Shown piece by piece: positions 36,121-45,359 of a stretch of 48,720 nt of DNA. The position numbers and the translations under genes were made by a program. The notes beneath the pieces are model-generated. The model saw only the letters and a list, made by a program, of their open reading frames with translations, did no database searches and had not been told where the DNA came from. Numbering within the stretch: position 1 is the stretch's first letter; every line of letters starts with the position of its first letter. This DNA comes from Myxococcus llanfairpwllgwyngyllgogerychwyrndrobwllllantysiliogogogochensis. Lineage in GTDB: Bacteria > Myxococcota > Myxococcia > Myxococcales > Myxococcaceae. The stretch is taken from the NCBI RefSeq assembly GCF_006636215.1, contig NZ_VIFM01000061.1, positions 1 through 48,720 on the forward strand, read 5' to 3'.

Positions 36121-38550
36121 TCAGCGCACCGCCCACGTAGCGGGAGGTACGTAGGAAACGAGGTCCGGCCGCGCCACCACCCGCAGCGAGGAGGCGCCCG
36201 CCTGGAGCGTCCCCGCCAGCGTGGGGATGACGCGGAAGCGCACCTGGAAGGGCTCTCCCTGTCCCCGGGGCCGCAGCTTCAGCGTCACCGCGCCATCCTC
36301 CGAGGTCCACGACGCGACACTCCCCACCGCCACCAGCGCGTCCAGGCTCGCGGCGTCCACCTGCACACCCGCGGGCAACCCGTGCCGCAGCTCCAACTCG
36401 AGGCCCGAGGGCGTGGAGGCCTGCATCGTCACCTCCACGGGCTGCCCCACCTTCGCCTCCCGGGGCGAGTCCACGGCCAGCTCCAGTCCCCCTTGCGCCT
36501 CCTGCTTCCACGGCACGGCGGCGGACAACGCCAGCGCGAAGCCCAGGCCCGGCACCGCGGGCTCCGCTCGCACCGTCCAGACATGCGCGCCTGCCGAGCC
36601 CGCCGCCGGGGCCTCCAGCGACAGCACCTCGCGCAGCGCCTTGGCGTCATAGGTGCCCTCGGCCACGGGCTTCCCGTCGCGCTCCAGCACCACGCGCACC
36701 CGAGCGGGCAGCGGCTCCTTGAAGAGCGACACCACGGCCTTGAGCGCCAGCCGGTTCGCCCGGCCTCCGCCCCAGCCCCGCGCCGGCCCATAGCCCGCGA
36801 GCAGCGAGGCACCCAGGTCCGCCAGCGGCGCCTTCGCGTCACCCTCCAGACCCAGCACCGCCAGCGCGGTGGCCTCCGCCCCCGAGGGCGCTTCCCCATT
36901 GGCCGCCACGACGCCCGACTCCACCGGCAGGTACGCGGCGCCGTCCTCGCGCTTCTTCAGCGCGTCACGCACCTGGGCCCGCAGCGAGTCCCGCAGCGCG
37001 CCCGTCACGATGCCGCTCGCCAACAGGGACGCCGCCGTGTAGCCGTCCTTCACGTGCGCCCGGTTGCGCTCCAACGCGCCTGACGCCAGCGTGGAGAAGC
37101 GCGCCGCGCGCCGCTGCCCCCCAGGCGTCCCGGACGCCGCCGCCACCGCTCGCGCGCAATCCGCCGTCGCCACCAGCAGTCGCTGGAGCGTCCAACCTTC
37201 GCCCCCCTGGCACGTGCCGTCCGGACGCTGCGCCGCGGCCACCCAGCCCGCGAGCCGCTCGCCCAGCCGCGCCAGCACCGGGTTGTCCGGATGGAGCAGC
37301 GCGCCCTCCACCAGCAGCGTCGCGGACACCACGTCCGGCGTGCGCCCCAACCGCAGCGCGCGCTGCGTCGCTTGCGCCACGAGGACCCGCACGCCTTCCG
37401 CGTCCACAAGCCCTCCCGCCGCCTCCGGCGGTGATGCCACGCGCGCGCCCTTCGGGGAGAGGGCCGCCTTCAGGACCTCGGCCGCCTGGGGCTCGCCCAG
37501 CGCCGTCAGCAGCTCCGGCGCGCGCCCGGCCAGGAGCAGCGCATCGGCCACGTCCTCCGAGCCCCCGCGAGCCCCCGCCGACGTCAGCTCCGAGCGCAGC
37601 ACGCCCAGCCCTCCCGGATACACCTGGAGCCGCACGCGCTCACTGCCCGCCTGCGCATCCGAGGCGCCCGTGAGCGACAGCGTACGCGGCGCCGCCAGCG
37701 TGCCGCTCCACGTCTGGACCACGGGCCGACCGGTGGGCCACACGTCCAGGGGCTTCTCCACGCTGTCCGCGTCTCCCAGCGCCGCGCGCACCGCGATGGG
37801 CCCCGGGCCCGACACGCGCACCGTCACGTACTCCACCACGCTGCCTCGCGCCGGCACGCGCACCGTGCGCGTGGCGCCCTCCACCGCCGCGCCCGTGGCC
37901 TCCACCTTCAGCGACGTCTCCACGGCCGCATCCGTCGTGTTCACCACCTGCACCGGCAGGCGCACGGAGTCGCCCGCGCGCAGGAAGGCCGGCAGCACCG
38001 GGTCCACGTACGTGGGCAGCGTCCCCGCGAAGCTCGTCACCGCGCCCGCCTGGGCCCCGGTGCGCGAGTGCGCCAGCGCCAGCACGCGCCAGCGGGTGAG
38101 CCGGTCCGGCACGCGCACCGGCAGCGTCGCGGTACCGGACTCATCCGTCACCACCAGCGGCTCGAAGAGGAACGTCTCCGGGAACCACGCGCGGCTCGGC
38201 GCCCCTGGGGCCGCGGGCTTCTCCTCCAGCAACCCACCACCGCCCGGTGAGCGCTCTCCCCCCTTCCCCCTCGCGAGGCGCTTGTCGGAGCCGCCCTCTC
38301 TCTCCTCCTCCGGCGCCGCGCCCCCTCCCATGGGGGCCTGCATGGGCGCGGCGGCGACCGCGATGGCGTCCGACTCCTTGAGGGCGAAGTCCGCCGACAC
38401 TCCCATCGTCTGGGCATTGGGTTCCCAGTCGCCTCCCAGCGCGGACGCGGACGCTCCGAAGAGGCCCCGGAGGTTGTCCCCGAACAGGGTCAGCGTGAGC
38501 CCGGCCCCGACGACGAGGCACACCGCCCCGACGATGATATTGCGCATCAT
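36121..38550 (-). CDS. Alpha-2-macroglobulin-like protein, C-terminal half of a two-gene pair
   Basis: An 809-residue protein. An N-terminal membrane helix (IIVGAVCLVVGAGLTLTLF) is followed by a Gly/Pro/Glu-rich linker. Next comes the A2M core motif WFPETFLFEPLVVTDESGTA and RWRVLALAHS, then beta domains, a helical toroid-like section and a C-terminal receptor-binding-like beta domain. Bacterial A2M proteins trap or inhibit proteases in the periplasm. The usual thioester motif (CxEQ) is not seen; the equivalent region reads TSAGARGGSEDVADALLLAG. The start overlaps the stop of the preceding A2M-like gene by four bases, so the pair is co-translated and may form one split macroglobulin. Confidence 0.75.
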   Translation of the reverse strand: MMRNIIVGAVCLVVGAGLTLTLFGDNLRGLFGASASALGGDWEPNAQTMGVSADFALKESDAIAVAAAPMQAPMGGGAAPEEEREGGSDKRLARGKGGERSPGGGGLLEEKPAAPGAPSRAWFPETFLFEPLVVTDESGTATLPVRVPDRLTRWRVLALAHSRTGAQAGAVTSFAGTLPTYVDPVLPAFLRAGDSVRLPVQVVNTTDAAVETSLKVEATGAAVEGATRTVRVPARGSVVEYVTVRVSGPGPIAVRAALGDADSVEKPLDVWPTGRPVVQTWSGTLAAPRTLSLTGASDAQAGSERVRLQVYPGGLGVLRSELTSAGARGGSEDVADALLLAGRAPELLTALGEPQAAEVLKAALSPKGARVASPPEAAGGLVDAEGVRVLVAQATQRALRLGRTPDVVSATLLVEGALLHPDNPVLARLGERLAGWVAAAQRPDGTCQGGEGWTLQRLLVATADCARAVAAASGTPGGQRRAARFSTLASGALERNRAHVKDGYTAASLLASGIVTGALRDSLRAQVRDALKKREDGAAYLPVESGVVAANGEAPSGAEATALAVLGLEGDAKAPLADLGASLLAGYGPARGWGGGRANRLALKAVVSLFKEPLPARVRVVLERDGKPVAEGTYDAKALREVLSLEAPAAGSAGAHVWTVRAEPAVPGLGFALALSAAVPWKQEAQGGLELAVDSPREAKVGQPVEVTMQASTPSGLELELRHGLPAGVQVDAASLDALVAVGSVASWTSEDGAVTLKLRPRGQGEPFQVRFRVIPTLAGTLQAGASSLRVVARPDLVSYVPPATWAVR

Positions 38551-41500
38551 GGCGCCTCCCGGGCGACCCACGCGTTCCAGTTCTCCACGTCCTCTGGCAG
38601 TCGCGTCCCACGCGACACCACCGCACGCGGGTCCGTCAGCTCCAGCAACTCCCTGGGCAACCGCGACAGCCTCAGCCGCTGGCCGAAGGCATCCTTCACC
38701 TTCTCGCCCCGCTGCTCGCAGGACGCCAGCGCCTGGGTCCACAGCTTCGCGAGCCCCGCCGGGTTCAGCGTCTCACCTTCCGGCGCCTTCTCCTCCCACT
38801 CACGCACCTGCGCGTGCAGCTCCGCGAGCACCGCGTAGAAGGGCTCCGTCAGCTCGGACTCCGGGTCGAACTCACTCCGCGCCCGCGCGCTCACGCGCGT
38901 CTCCGCATCCTCCGGCGTCGGCACCGCGCTCACCCGCAGCAGCGCCGCGGCGGCCGCGTTGGAGCCCCGGATGCGCCCCTGCGCCAGCGCCACGCCATCC
39001 AGCACCCCGAAGGCGGGCTGCGACACCGTCGGCGCGGGCCTCACGCTCGCCATCGCATCCGTGCCCGGCAGCGGCACCAACTGGCTCAAGGTCTCATCCA
39101 CGCCGATGAGCCCCACCGCCGCGGGCCCATCCTTCCCATCCACGCGCGTGCGCACCTGGAGCCGCGCCAGGTCACCAGGGGCATAGGCCGGCTTCTCCGA
39201 CGACACCTCCACGGAGAGCTGCGCGCGCGGCGCCACGTACACCCGCGCCCGAGCCCCCGCCCACGACGTCTCCGCCCAGCCCTCGAAGTCCGCGGGCAGT
39301 TGGAAGCGCGCCGTGGTGGAGCCCTTCTCCAGCTTCGCCACCAGTTCCTGCTTGCCCACCGTGAGGTGCAGCTCCTTGGGCAGCGTCCCCTCGAACGCGG
39401 GGCCCCGCATCAGGTCGATGCGCACCTCTTCGCCCGCGCGCGCCAGCACCGGTGTCGCGCGCAGCCGGAAGGGCGGCAGCGTCGCCGGGCGCGACATCCA
39501 CTTCGTGTCCCCCACCGGCTTGCCATCCACCTTCGCCACCACCTTCAGCTCGTAGCCCAGGAACGTGGTGGCCTGTGCCTGCCCCTCCGTCTCCGAGTCA
39601 TCGTCACCGGAATGAACCGTGAACCCCACGACCCCCATCGACTCCTCTTCCTCGATGTCACCCGTGAGCCTCACGCGCGCGAGGCGCTCCTGGACACACG
39701 CCACCACCGAGGGACTCAGCGTGCTCTTCACCCACGGCAGCGCGGACCAGGACGTCGTCAACTCCCGCTTCGCGCCCAGCCGCCAGCTCAGCGCCACCGG
39801 CAGGCGATCTCCCGACTCCAGCTTCGACGGCAGGCACGCCCGCGCGTCGCTGACGAGGGGCGCCATCGCGTCCGTCAACGACGTGCCCGTACCAAAGGCC
39901 GGCTCCGCCACCAGCTCCATCCAAGGCAAGCCCGCATCCCGCACCTCGAACGTCAGCGCGAGGACGCGCTCTCGACCCGCGGGCAGCGTGCGCGCGCGAA
40001 CCCCCTGGGCCAGACACGCCGTGAGCGCGTCCAATTCGCCCCCCACCTCCGTCACCGCGCCCCCCGCGCCCACGCGCACGCCCAGCCTCACCATCCGCTC
40101 TTCCTCATCCGGCGGGATGAAGCGCGCGCACGGGAAGAGTGACGTCAGCCAGCCCTCCACCACGAGCCGCTCCTTCAGCGACGCCTGGCTGTCCTCCTCC
40201 AACAGGTTCGTCAGCGTCACCAGCCGCACCGGAGGTGGCCGTGGCGCGCGGCGCACGGGCAACGGCGGCACCACCACGTTGACGGGCGGTCCCGGGTCCA
40301 GTTGGAAGGCCGCCACGCCGTCCTCGTCCGTCACGCCGCGCACGCCCTCGTCCCGAGCATCCCACGCGCGCGTCACCGTCAGCTCCGCCCCCGGCAGCAC
40401 CCGGCCGTCCGGCGTGGTGGCGCGCAGGTAGACGCGGTTGCTGAAGCCATCCACCAGCCCGTCCTCCAGCTCCGTCACCGAGGAGATGGCGAGCGCGTCC
40501 TCCGAGAGCAGGAGCGCCACCGCGCCTCCCACCCGGTCCCCCGCGGCATCTCGCGCGGACACACTCGCGAAAAGCGTCACCTGGCCGCGCAGGTCCTCCG
40601 GCACGCGAGGCAACGTCACGCGGAAGCGCCCCGCCGCGTCCGAGCGCGCCCGAAGCGGCAGTCCCCCCGTGCTCCATTCCGGAGGCGGCGGCCACGCCCC
40701 GGAGACAGTCCACCGCAGGTCCACCTCCGCGTCCGTCACGGGAGCACCCGACGCGTACACCACCTGGCCTTCCACCTCGGGCGTGTCACCCGCGCGCCAG
40801 GAGGGCCGGGGACTGGACACCTCCACGCGGAAGCGCGGCAGCGTGAAGGGCTTCACCTGGAACGTCGCGCTGGCCTGCGTGTCACCGCTGCTCCACAGCA
40901 GCGTCCACACTCCGACGGGCGCGCCCCGGTCCAACGGGAAGCTGCCGGCCACGACGCCCCACGGCCCCGCGGGCGCTCGTTCCTCCAGCACCGTCTCTCC
41001 CGTCGCGTCCTTCAGGAACCACGTCCCGGGCCGCCCATCCAACGGAGACAAATCCCGGGTGCGCAGCACCACCGCGCGGAAGCTCACCTCGTTGCCCGGC
41101 TCGTAGAGCGGCCGGTCCGTCAGCACATGGGCCACCGCGGGCGCGTAGAGCGGCAGCGTCGCGTCCACCGTGTCCGTGCCCAGAGGCGTGGTGACGCGGG
41201 CGCGCAGCTTGTAGTCGCCGTCCGGCACCTCGGGCAGCTTCACCTCGGCCACCAGCGTGTCGTCGGAGTCGCGCGTCCACGGGGACTTCTTCTCGGGCTC
41301 CAGGGGCGTCTGCTTCCCGTCGGCATCCACCAGGAACAGCTCCGCGGAGCCCCGCCGCACCCGCGCGGTCATCAGGCTGCCCCGAGCGTCCGGCGCGTGC
41401 GCGTCCGCCCAGATGATGACGCGTCCGGAGAGCCCTCGCGCCACCGAGCGGACATCCAGGCCCACCGTCTGGCGGAACTGTCCGTCCGGGCACTGGGGCA

Positions 41501-41624
41501 CCTTCACCCCACGCAGCACCCAGGCGCTCAAACACACGTCCCACGCCGCGAAGGCCCAGACCCCCACCAGCAGCAGGGCCGCCAGCCCCCCCTTCTTCGC
41601 CCGACGGCGGAAACGCTCTGTCAT
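38547..41624 (-). CDS. Alpha-2-macroglobulin-like (MG2-domain) protein, N-terminal half of the pair
   Basis: A 1,025-residue protein. The ATG at 41624 has a strong GGAGG five bases upstream; the long open frame beyond it is antisense to other sequence and not protein-like. An N-terminal anchor (AALLLVGVWAFAAWDVCL) leads to a series of macroglobulin beta domains: YAPAVAHVLTDRPLYEPGNEVSFRAVV is the MG2-type signature, and FSVEVSSEKPAYAPGD-like segments recur. The end (about 960-1025) is helical. It lacks the C-terminal core present in the next gene. Likely a membrane-anchored periplasmic protease trap or envelope-defence protein. Confidence 0.8.
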   Translation of the reverse strand: MTERFRRRAKKGGLAALLLVGVWAFAAWDVCLSAWVLRGVKVPQCPDGQFRQTVGLDVRSVARGLSGRVIIWADAHAPDARGSLMTARVRRGSAELFLVDADGKQTPLEPEKKSPWTRDSDDTLVAEVKLPEVPDGDYKLRARVTTPLGTDTVDATLPLYAPAVAHVLTDRPLYEPGNEVSFRAVVLRTRDLSPLDGRPGTWFLKDATGETVLEERAPAGPWGVVAGSFPLDRGAPVGVWTLLWSSGDTQASATFQVKPFTLPRFRVEVSSPRPSWRAGDTPEVEGQVVYASGAPVTDAEVDLRWTVSGAWPPPPEWSTGGLPLRARSDAAGRFRVTLPRVPEDLRGQVTLFASVSARDAAGDRVGGAVALLLSEDALAISSVTELEDGLVDGFSNRVYLRATTPDGRVLPGAELTVTRAWDARDEGVRGVTDEDGVAAFQLDPGPPVNVVVPPLPVRRAPRPPPVRLVTLTNLLEEDSQASLKERLVVEGWLTSLFPCARFIPPDEEERMVRLGVRVGAGGAVTEVGGELDALTACLAQGVRARTLPAGRERVLALTFEVRDAGLPWMELVAEPAFGTGTSLTDAMAPLVSDARACLPSKLESGDRLPVALSWRLGAKRELTTSWSALPWVKSTLSPSVVACVQERLARVRLTGDIEEEESMGVVGFTVHSGDDDSETEGQAQATTFLGYELKVVAKVDGKPVGDTKWMSRPATLPPFRLRATPVLARAGEEVRIDLMRGPAFEGTLPKELHLTVGKQELVAKLEKGSTTARFQLPADFEGWAETSWAGARARVYVAPRAQLSVEVSSEKPAYAPGDLARLQVRTRVDGKDGPAAVGLIGVDETLSQLVPLPGTDAMASVRPAPTVSQPAFGVLDGVALAQGRIRGSNAAAAALLRVSAVPTPEDAETRVSARARSEFDPESELTEPFYAVLAELHAQVREWEEKAPEGETLNPAGLAKLWTQALASCEQRGEKVKDAFGQRLRLSRLPRELLELTDPRAVVSRGTRLPEDVENWNAWVAREAP

Positions 41625-41723
41625 GCATCCTCCCCGAGGCCGCACTCTATGCCGGGAGTCCCCCTGGCTGCCGAGCCCCCTTCTTCGCGCACCCGGCGCC
41701 GGTGCGGTAGCGTCCCGCGTCTC

Positions 41724-42923
41724 ATGCTCCCGTCGCCCAAGCCCCGTGCCGCCCGAGCTCCCCCGGATGCCCTGCCCTCGCGACTGGAGACGCTGCTGGA
41801 GTCGCTCACGGACCGGCACCTGGCGGACAGGTTGGAGCGCGTCCATCGCGCGGCGGCGGTGGCCATCGACCAGTTGGGACACCTGAGCATCGCCCGGTAC
41901 GAGCCCACCTCCCTGGAGTCGGACGGCGGCGCGGACCTGTCCCTCTGGGAGACCATGGCCCCCGCCATCGGCGACACCCTCGTGGGCGTCAACCAGCTCG
42001 TCAGCGCCATCCACCAGCAGTTCCCCCCGCCCGCGCGCGCCGCGAGCACCGGGGACACCGGTTGGGCCCCTCCCCCCGCCAGCTCCGATGAGCGGCTGGC
42101 GCAGGAGGTGGAGGCGGTGCTCCACGCCACCGCGGAGCGGCTGTCCAAGCGGGTGTCGGAGCTGGGCCAGCAGATGCGAAAGCCGGAGGTCGTCAGCGAC
42201 CGCTGGACGCTGATGGCCAAGCTCCAGGCGTTCCGCGCCGACTTCCGCGTGCGCATCGGCGACCTCGTCTACCTGACGGCGGCGGCCTTCGAGGACGTGC
42301 GCCGCGAGGACGTGGTGCCCGGTTACGTGCACCAGGTGGGCGCGCGCTCGGCGCTGCGCGGGGCGGCGGCGGACCTGCGCCGCTCGCTGCAAGGACGGTT
42401 GGAGCGCGCGACGAAGGCGGAGGCCCCGTCACGACCCCCGCTGGCCCGACAGATGGCGGAGAGCGTGTCGGCCTTCATCACCCTGTCCGCCTCGGTGGCG
42501 CTGCGCACGCCGCAGAAGCACCACGTGCTCACCTTCCGCGCGCGCCTCCAGGACGCGGGAGGACAGTCGGAGCTGGCGGCGGACGTGCTGCCCTCGCTCG
42601 TCGAGCCCTTCCTCGCCTTCCTGGAGGAGGCCATGGACGAGGTGACGCGCACGTGGCTCGTCGTGCATGACCGCGAGCTGTGGGCGGCGTGTGGCGCGAA
42701 GCTGGAGCAGGCGGAGATGCACCTGACGCTCGGCTCGCCAGGCGCGGCGCGCGTGCTGGCGGACGCGGTGGACACGGCGGCGGCGCTGTACGGCCGCTCG
42801 GCGCCGTTCGACGGCTTCCTGCGCAAGGCGCGACAGGAGGCCGCCGAGGGACTGGCCGAGACGGGCTCATACGGCCTGCTCGAGCGCTTCCGGGAGCGCC
42901 TCGCGGCCCTGCCCTTCAGCTAG
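41724..42923 (+). CDS. Hypothetical helical protein
   Basis: A 399-residue protein with no signal peptide. The ATG at 41724 is chosen because the sequence becomes protein-like there and it clears the divergent A2M gene by 99 bases. The sequence is almost entirely helical, with Leu/Ala/Arg/Glu-rich segments (LETLLESLTDRHLADRLERV) and no catalytic motif I recognise. It stands alone, diverging from the A2M pair. Function unknown. Confidence 0.75.
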   Translation: MLPSPKPRAARAPPDALPSRLETLLESLTDRHLADRLERVHRAAAVAIDQLGHLSIARYEPTSLESDGGADLSLWETMAPAIGDTLVGVNQLVSAIHQQFPPPARAASTGDTGWAPPPASSDERLAQEVEAVLHATAERLSKRVSELGQQMRKPEVVSDRWTLMAKLQAFRADFRVRIGDLVYLTAAAFEDVRREDVVPGYVHQVGARSALRGAAADLRRSLQGRLERATKAEAPSRPPLARQMAESVSAFITLSASVALRTPQKHHVLTFRARLQDAGGQSELAADVLPSLVEPFLAFLEEAMDEVTRTWLVVHDRELWAACGAKLEQAEMHLTLGSPGAARVLADAVDTAAALYGRSAPFDGFLRKARQEAAEGLAETGSYGLLERFRERLAALPFS

Positions 42924-42933
42924 GCGGCCGCGA

Positions 42934-43212
42934 CTACTTCTTCGTGTCGGCGGGAAGCGCGGGAGCCTCCGCCTTCGACGGCAGCACGCGCAGCTCGTTG
43001 AAGCGCTCGGCCAGCGTGCCCGGCGTCATCTCTTCCTGCCACTGCTTGGGGTTGGTGTTCCAGCCGAAGTCCGCCGGCACCTTGCCGCCACCCTGGTTCT
43101 TGTAGCCAATCATGTCCGGGAACAGCGTGGACCAGCGGCCCGCGGGGTCCGGCTCCTTGGTGATGTACTGCCGGTTGGCGGGGATGAGGAAGGGCTTGCT
43201 CGCGTCGCTCAT
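42934..43212 (-). CDS. Small hypothetical protein
   Basis: A 92-residue soluble protein beginning MSDASKPFLIPANRQYITKE. It contains conserved-looking Trp and Gly residues (GRWSTLFPDMIGY; FGWNTNPKQWQEEM). The ATG at 43212 is preferred over an upstream one because the added residues look spurious. Function unknown. It converges with the helical protein gene, 10 bases apart. Confidence 0.65.
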   Translation of the reverse strand: MSDASKPFLIPANRQYITKEPDPAGRWSTLFPDMIGYKNQGGGKVPADFGWNTNPKQWQEEMTPGTLAERFNELRVLPSKAEAPALPADTKK

Positions 43213-43312
43213 GACGCAAAGCCTCCCCGAAACCCGCCCGCAAGGGTAGTGGGAAGCCATGGTGACGGCGCCTGGAGGCCTGGTCCCCGGACATCCCCCC
43301 GGAATGAGGCCC

Positions 43313-43507
43313 TCAAGCGGCCTTCCGGGCCTTCCCCCGGCGCACGGGGGGCAGCACCCGGGGCCCCAGCGCGAAGACGGCCGCGAAGTAGCGCGCCTGG
43401 GCCTCGCTCCGGTACCGGTAGCGCCGCACCTCGCCCTCCGACGTGACGACCTCCACCCCCCAGCCCTTCCTGTCCTCGCTCACGTCCACGCGCTCCACGC
43501 CGCCCAT
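43313..43507 (-). CDS. Very small basic hypothetical protein
   Basis: A 64-residue protein with a good purine-rich ribosome site (GAGAGGGGGAC) just before the ATG. The middle (VEVVTSEGEVRRYRYRSEAQARYFAAVF) looks like a beta-beta-alpha unit and the end is strongly basic. No known family. Confidence 0.6.
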   Translation of the reverse strand: MGGVERVDVSEDRKGWGVEVVTSEGEVRRYRYRSEAQARYFAAVFALGPRVLPPVRRGKARKAA

Positions 43508-43749
43508 GCCGTCCCCCTCTCCCGTTTCCTGGCGTCTTGGAGATCAATCACCGTGCCAGTCAGTCCACGCGGATGCCCGGGGTTGCGGTGTCCACGGGAC
43601 GTCAGTCGGCCGCGAGGCGGTAAGGAATGCAGCCACGCTCGCCTGCCTGCCTGCTCGTGAGGTGGAAGGGTGCGATGCCCTCCAGGGCGCGTACCCAGGG
43701 CCCGGAGCGGTCTGCTTGTGCCGCGCGATTCCTGCGTTAACTCAGAGGC
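43508..43749. other. Divergent intergenic region
   Basis: No gene is evident here. It must carry promoters for the small leftward gene and the rightward zinc-ribbon-like gene; no clear motif was found. Confidence 0.3.
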
Positions 43750-43959
43750 ATGACTGAATTCGAGAGCAACATCGGCGAGCGGTTCGCCGAATTCGTCCTT
43801 CCCGACGGCTGCGTGCTCTGCGGTGGGGCGGTGAACGTGCGCGCCAGCCCCTCCGGGGCGCACAGCTACTGCGCCCACTGCCACTGGCTGTCCAAACCTC
43901 GCATGCGCGTGAAGGACAACGGCGTGGAGCTGTCCTTCGGCGCGGCGGCCACGGCTTGA
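43750..43959 (+). CDS. Small zinc-ribbon-like protein
   Basis: A 69-residue protein with two CxxC pairs, CVLCGG and CAHCHW, about 22 residues apart, the pattern of a zinc ribbon. The Cys pairs argue for a real gene despite its size. Partner or target unknown. Confidence 0.6.
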   Translation: MTEFESNIGERFAEFVLPDGCVLCGGAVNVRASPSGAHSYCAHCHWLSKPRMRVKDNGVELSFGAAATA

Positions 43960-44013
43960 TGTCCCGCGCGTCGAGCATCCACGAGGCTCGACGCGCTCAC
44001 CCCACGGGCAGGC

Positions 44014-44406
44014 TCAATTCGCGGAGCAGGCCCAGACCCCCTGGATGGTGCAGAAGCAGTTTCCGACGCGCCGGTTGATGCAGCACGAGCGCGTGCCGCT
44101 GCCCGCCGGGGAGCACGCCTTGCCCGCGAGGCTCAAGCAGGAGCTGTTGGGCTGCAGGCAGATGGAGGGCAGCGAAATGGGGCAGATTTTGTGCAGCCCA
44201 TCGCACTCGACGGACTCGCCCGGGTAGGTGTTGCACGTGGTGCCCGTGCAGGACACCGTCGACCCATTCGAACAGGTCGTCGTACACGTTTCGAGCGCGC
44301 TCTCCTCCTGGGCGAGAGGCTCCAGCGCCTCGACGGCCTCGGTTCCACCACAGGCCAGCAGACCGGACACGACCAGCGCCGACAGCACCGTCAGGGACAG
44401 CTTCAT
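44014..44406 (-). CDS. Cysteine-rich lipoprotein
   Basis: A 130-residue protein with a clear lipoprotein signal (ALVVSGLLAC, Cys19). The mature part has about fourteen Cys (CTTTCSNGSTVSCTGTTC, then CCINRRVGNCFC), suggesting several disulfides and export beyond the inner membrane. Such small Cys-rich lipoproteins are common in myxobacteria; their role is unknown. Confidence 0.75.
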   Translation of the reverse strand: MKLSLTVLSALVVSGLLACGGTEAVEALEPLAQEESALETCTTTCSNGSTVSCTGTTCNTYPGESVECDGLHKICPISLPSICLQPNSSCLSLAGKACSPAGSGTRSCCINRRVGNCFCTIQGVWACSAN

Positions 44407-44587
44407 GGGTGGGCTCTCTTTCAGCGAAGGATGGGCGATGGCCCATCACGCACGCGCGTGCGCGCTGGAGAGGGATTGAAGCATGACCCGTGGGTGCCCC
44501 GTCAGGCACGGGCCCATGATTCACCGTGGCATCTGCACTTCGATTTCACTATTTCGAGCAGAGCGGACACGGTGGGGTGCAGGGGCC

Positions 44588-45259
44588 TCACCTGCGCGGG
44601 CCTTCGTCGAGGCCGGGGCCTTCCAGGGTGCGCCCGGAGTCGGAGGCCTCACGAGGCGGTGCGGGCGGCAGGCCCTGCGCGGAGAGCAAGAGCGACAGCA
44701 GCGCGGCCTGCTCCTTCTCCCCGAGGACCTCCATCGTCTTCGGCAGGCTGAGGGAGACGGAGGTCGGTTCGCCGTCCACGTCGGGCTGACAGGTGCGCCA
44801 ACCGGTGTAGTGGCCCCCCGCCACCGTCAGGGTGTAGCTGCAGCCGCCCACGTCGCCGGAGATGCCCACGGGGGAGATGACGAGCGAGGTGGGCCAGTGG
44901 GCGAGTTCGCCATCCACGCGCAGGCCCTGCTCGGAGGCCATGCGGGACAGTTCGAGCCGGCTGTCCTCCACGCCCACGCGTCCGACGATGGGCCCCTGGG
45001 GCCAGCGCAGGTCCACGTCACCGCCGCGCAGGCGGCCCTTGAGCGAGGAGCCGGTGCGGCGCAGGTCGAAGCCTCCGCCGCGCACGACGTCGCGACTCAG
45101 GGACACCGTGAGGGACTCTTCGCCCACCTGGAAGCGGATGGGACCGCCGCGTTCGGAGACGGCGAGCTGCGCGCTCGCGGGCGCGGCGAGTCCGAGCGAC
45201 AGCAGCACCGCGCTCAGCCTGCCGAGCGCTCCTCGGGGTCCGGATTCGGGGCGTGACAC
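44588..45259 (-). CDS. Exported hypothetical protein
   Basis: A 223-residue protein. I prefer the GTG at 45259: it has AGG 6-7 bases upstream and opens a good signal peptide ending ASAQ, whereas the longer frame from an upstream ATG adds a low-complexity Pro-rich stretch. The mature part is beta-rich with repeated short strands (FDLRRTGSSLKGRLRGGDVDLRW) and a possible disulfide (CSYT / RTCQ). Function unknown. Confidence 0.65.
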   Translation of the reverse strand: MSRPESGPRGALGRLSAVLLSLGLAAPASAQLAVSERGGPIRFQVGEESLTVSLSRDVVRGGGFDLRRTGSSLKGRLRGGDVDLRWPQGPIVGRVGVEDSRLELSRMASEQGLRVDGELAHWPTSLVISPVGISGDVGGCSYTLTVAGGHYTGWRTCQPDVDGEPTSVSLSLPKTMEVLGEKEQAALLSLLLSAQGLPPAPPREASDSGRTLEGPGLDEGPRR

Positions 45260-45359
45260 GGGGCACCTGCCTTTCCTCTGGGCACTGGAGGGAAGGTAGG
45301 GTCGCGAGCCCGGGGCGGGCATGGCCGTGCACCCCGTGGGCTCGCATGGAGGGACGGGC

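Noticed and set aside
37064-39109. Long rightward open frame opposite the A2M genes
   Set aside because: Ser/Arg/Pro-rich shadow; the leftward frames carry recognisable macroglobulin motifs and a strong ribosome site.
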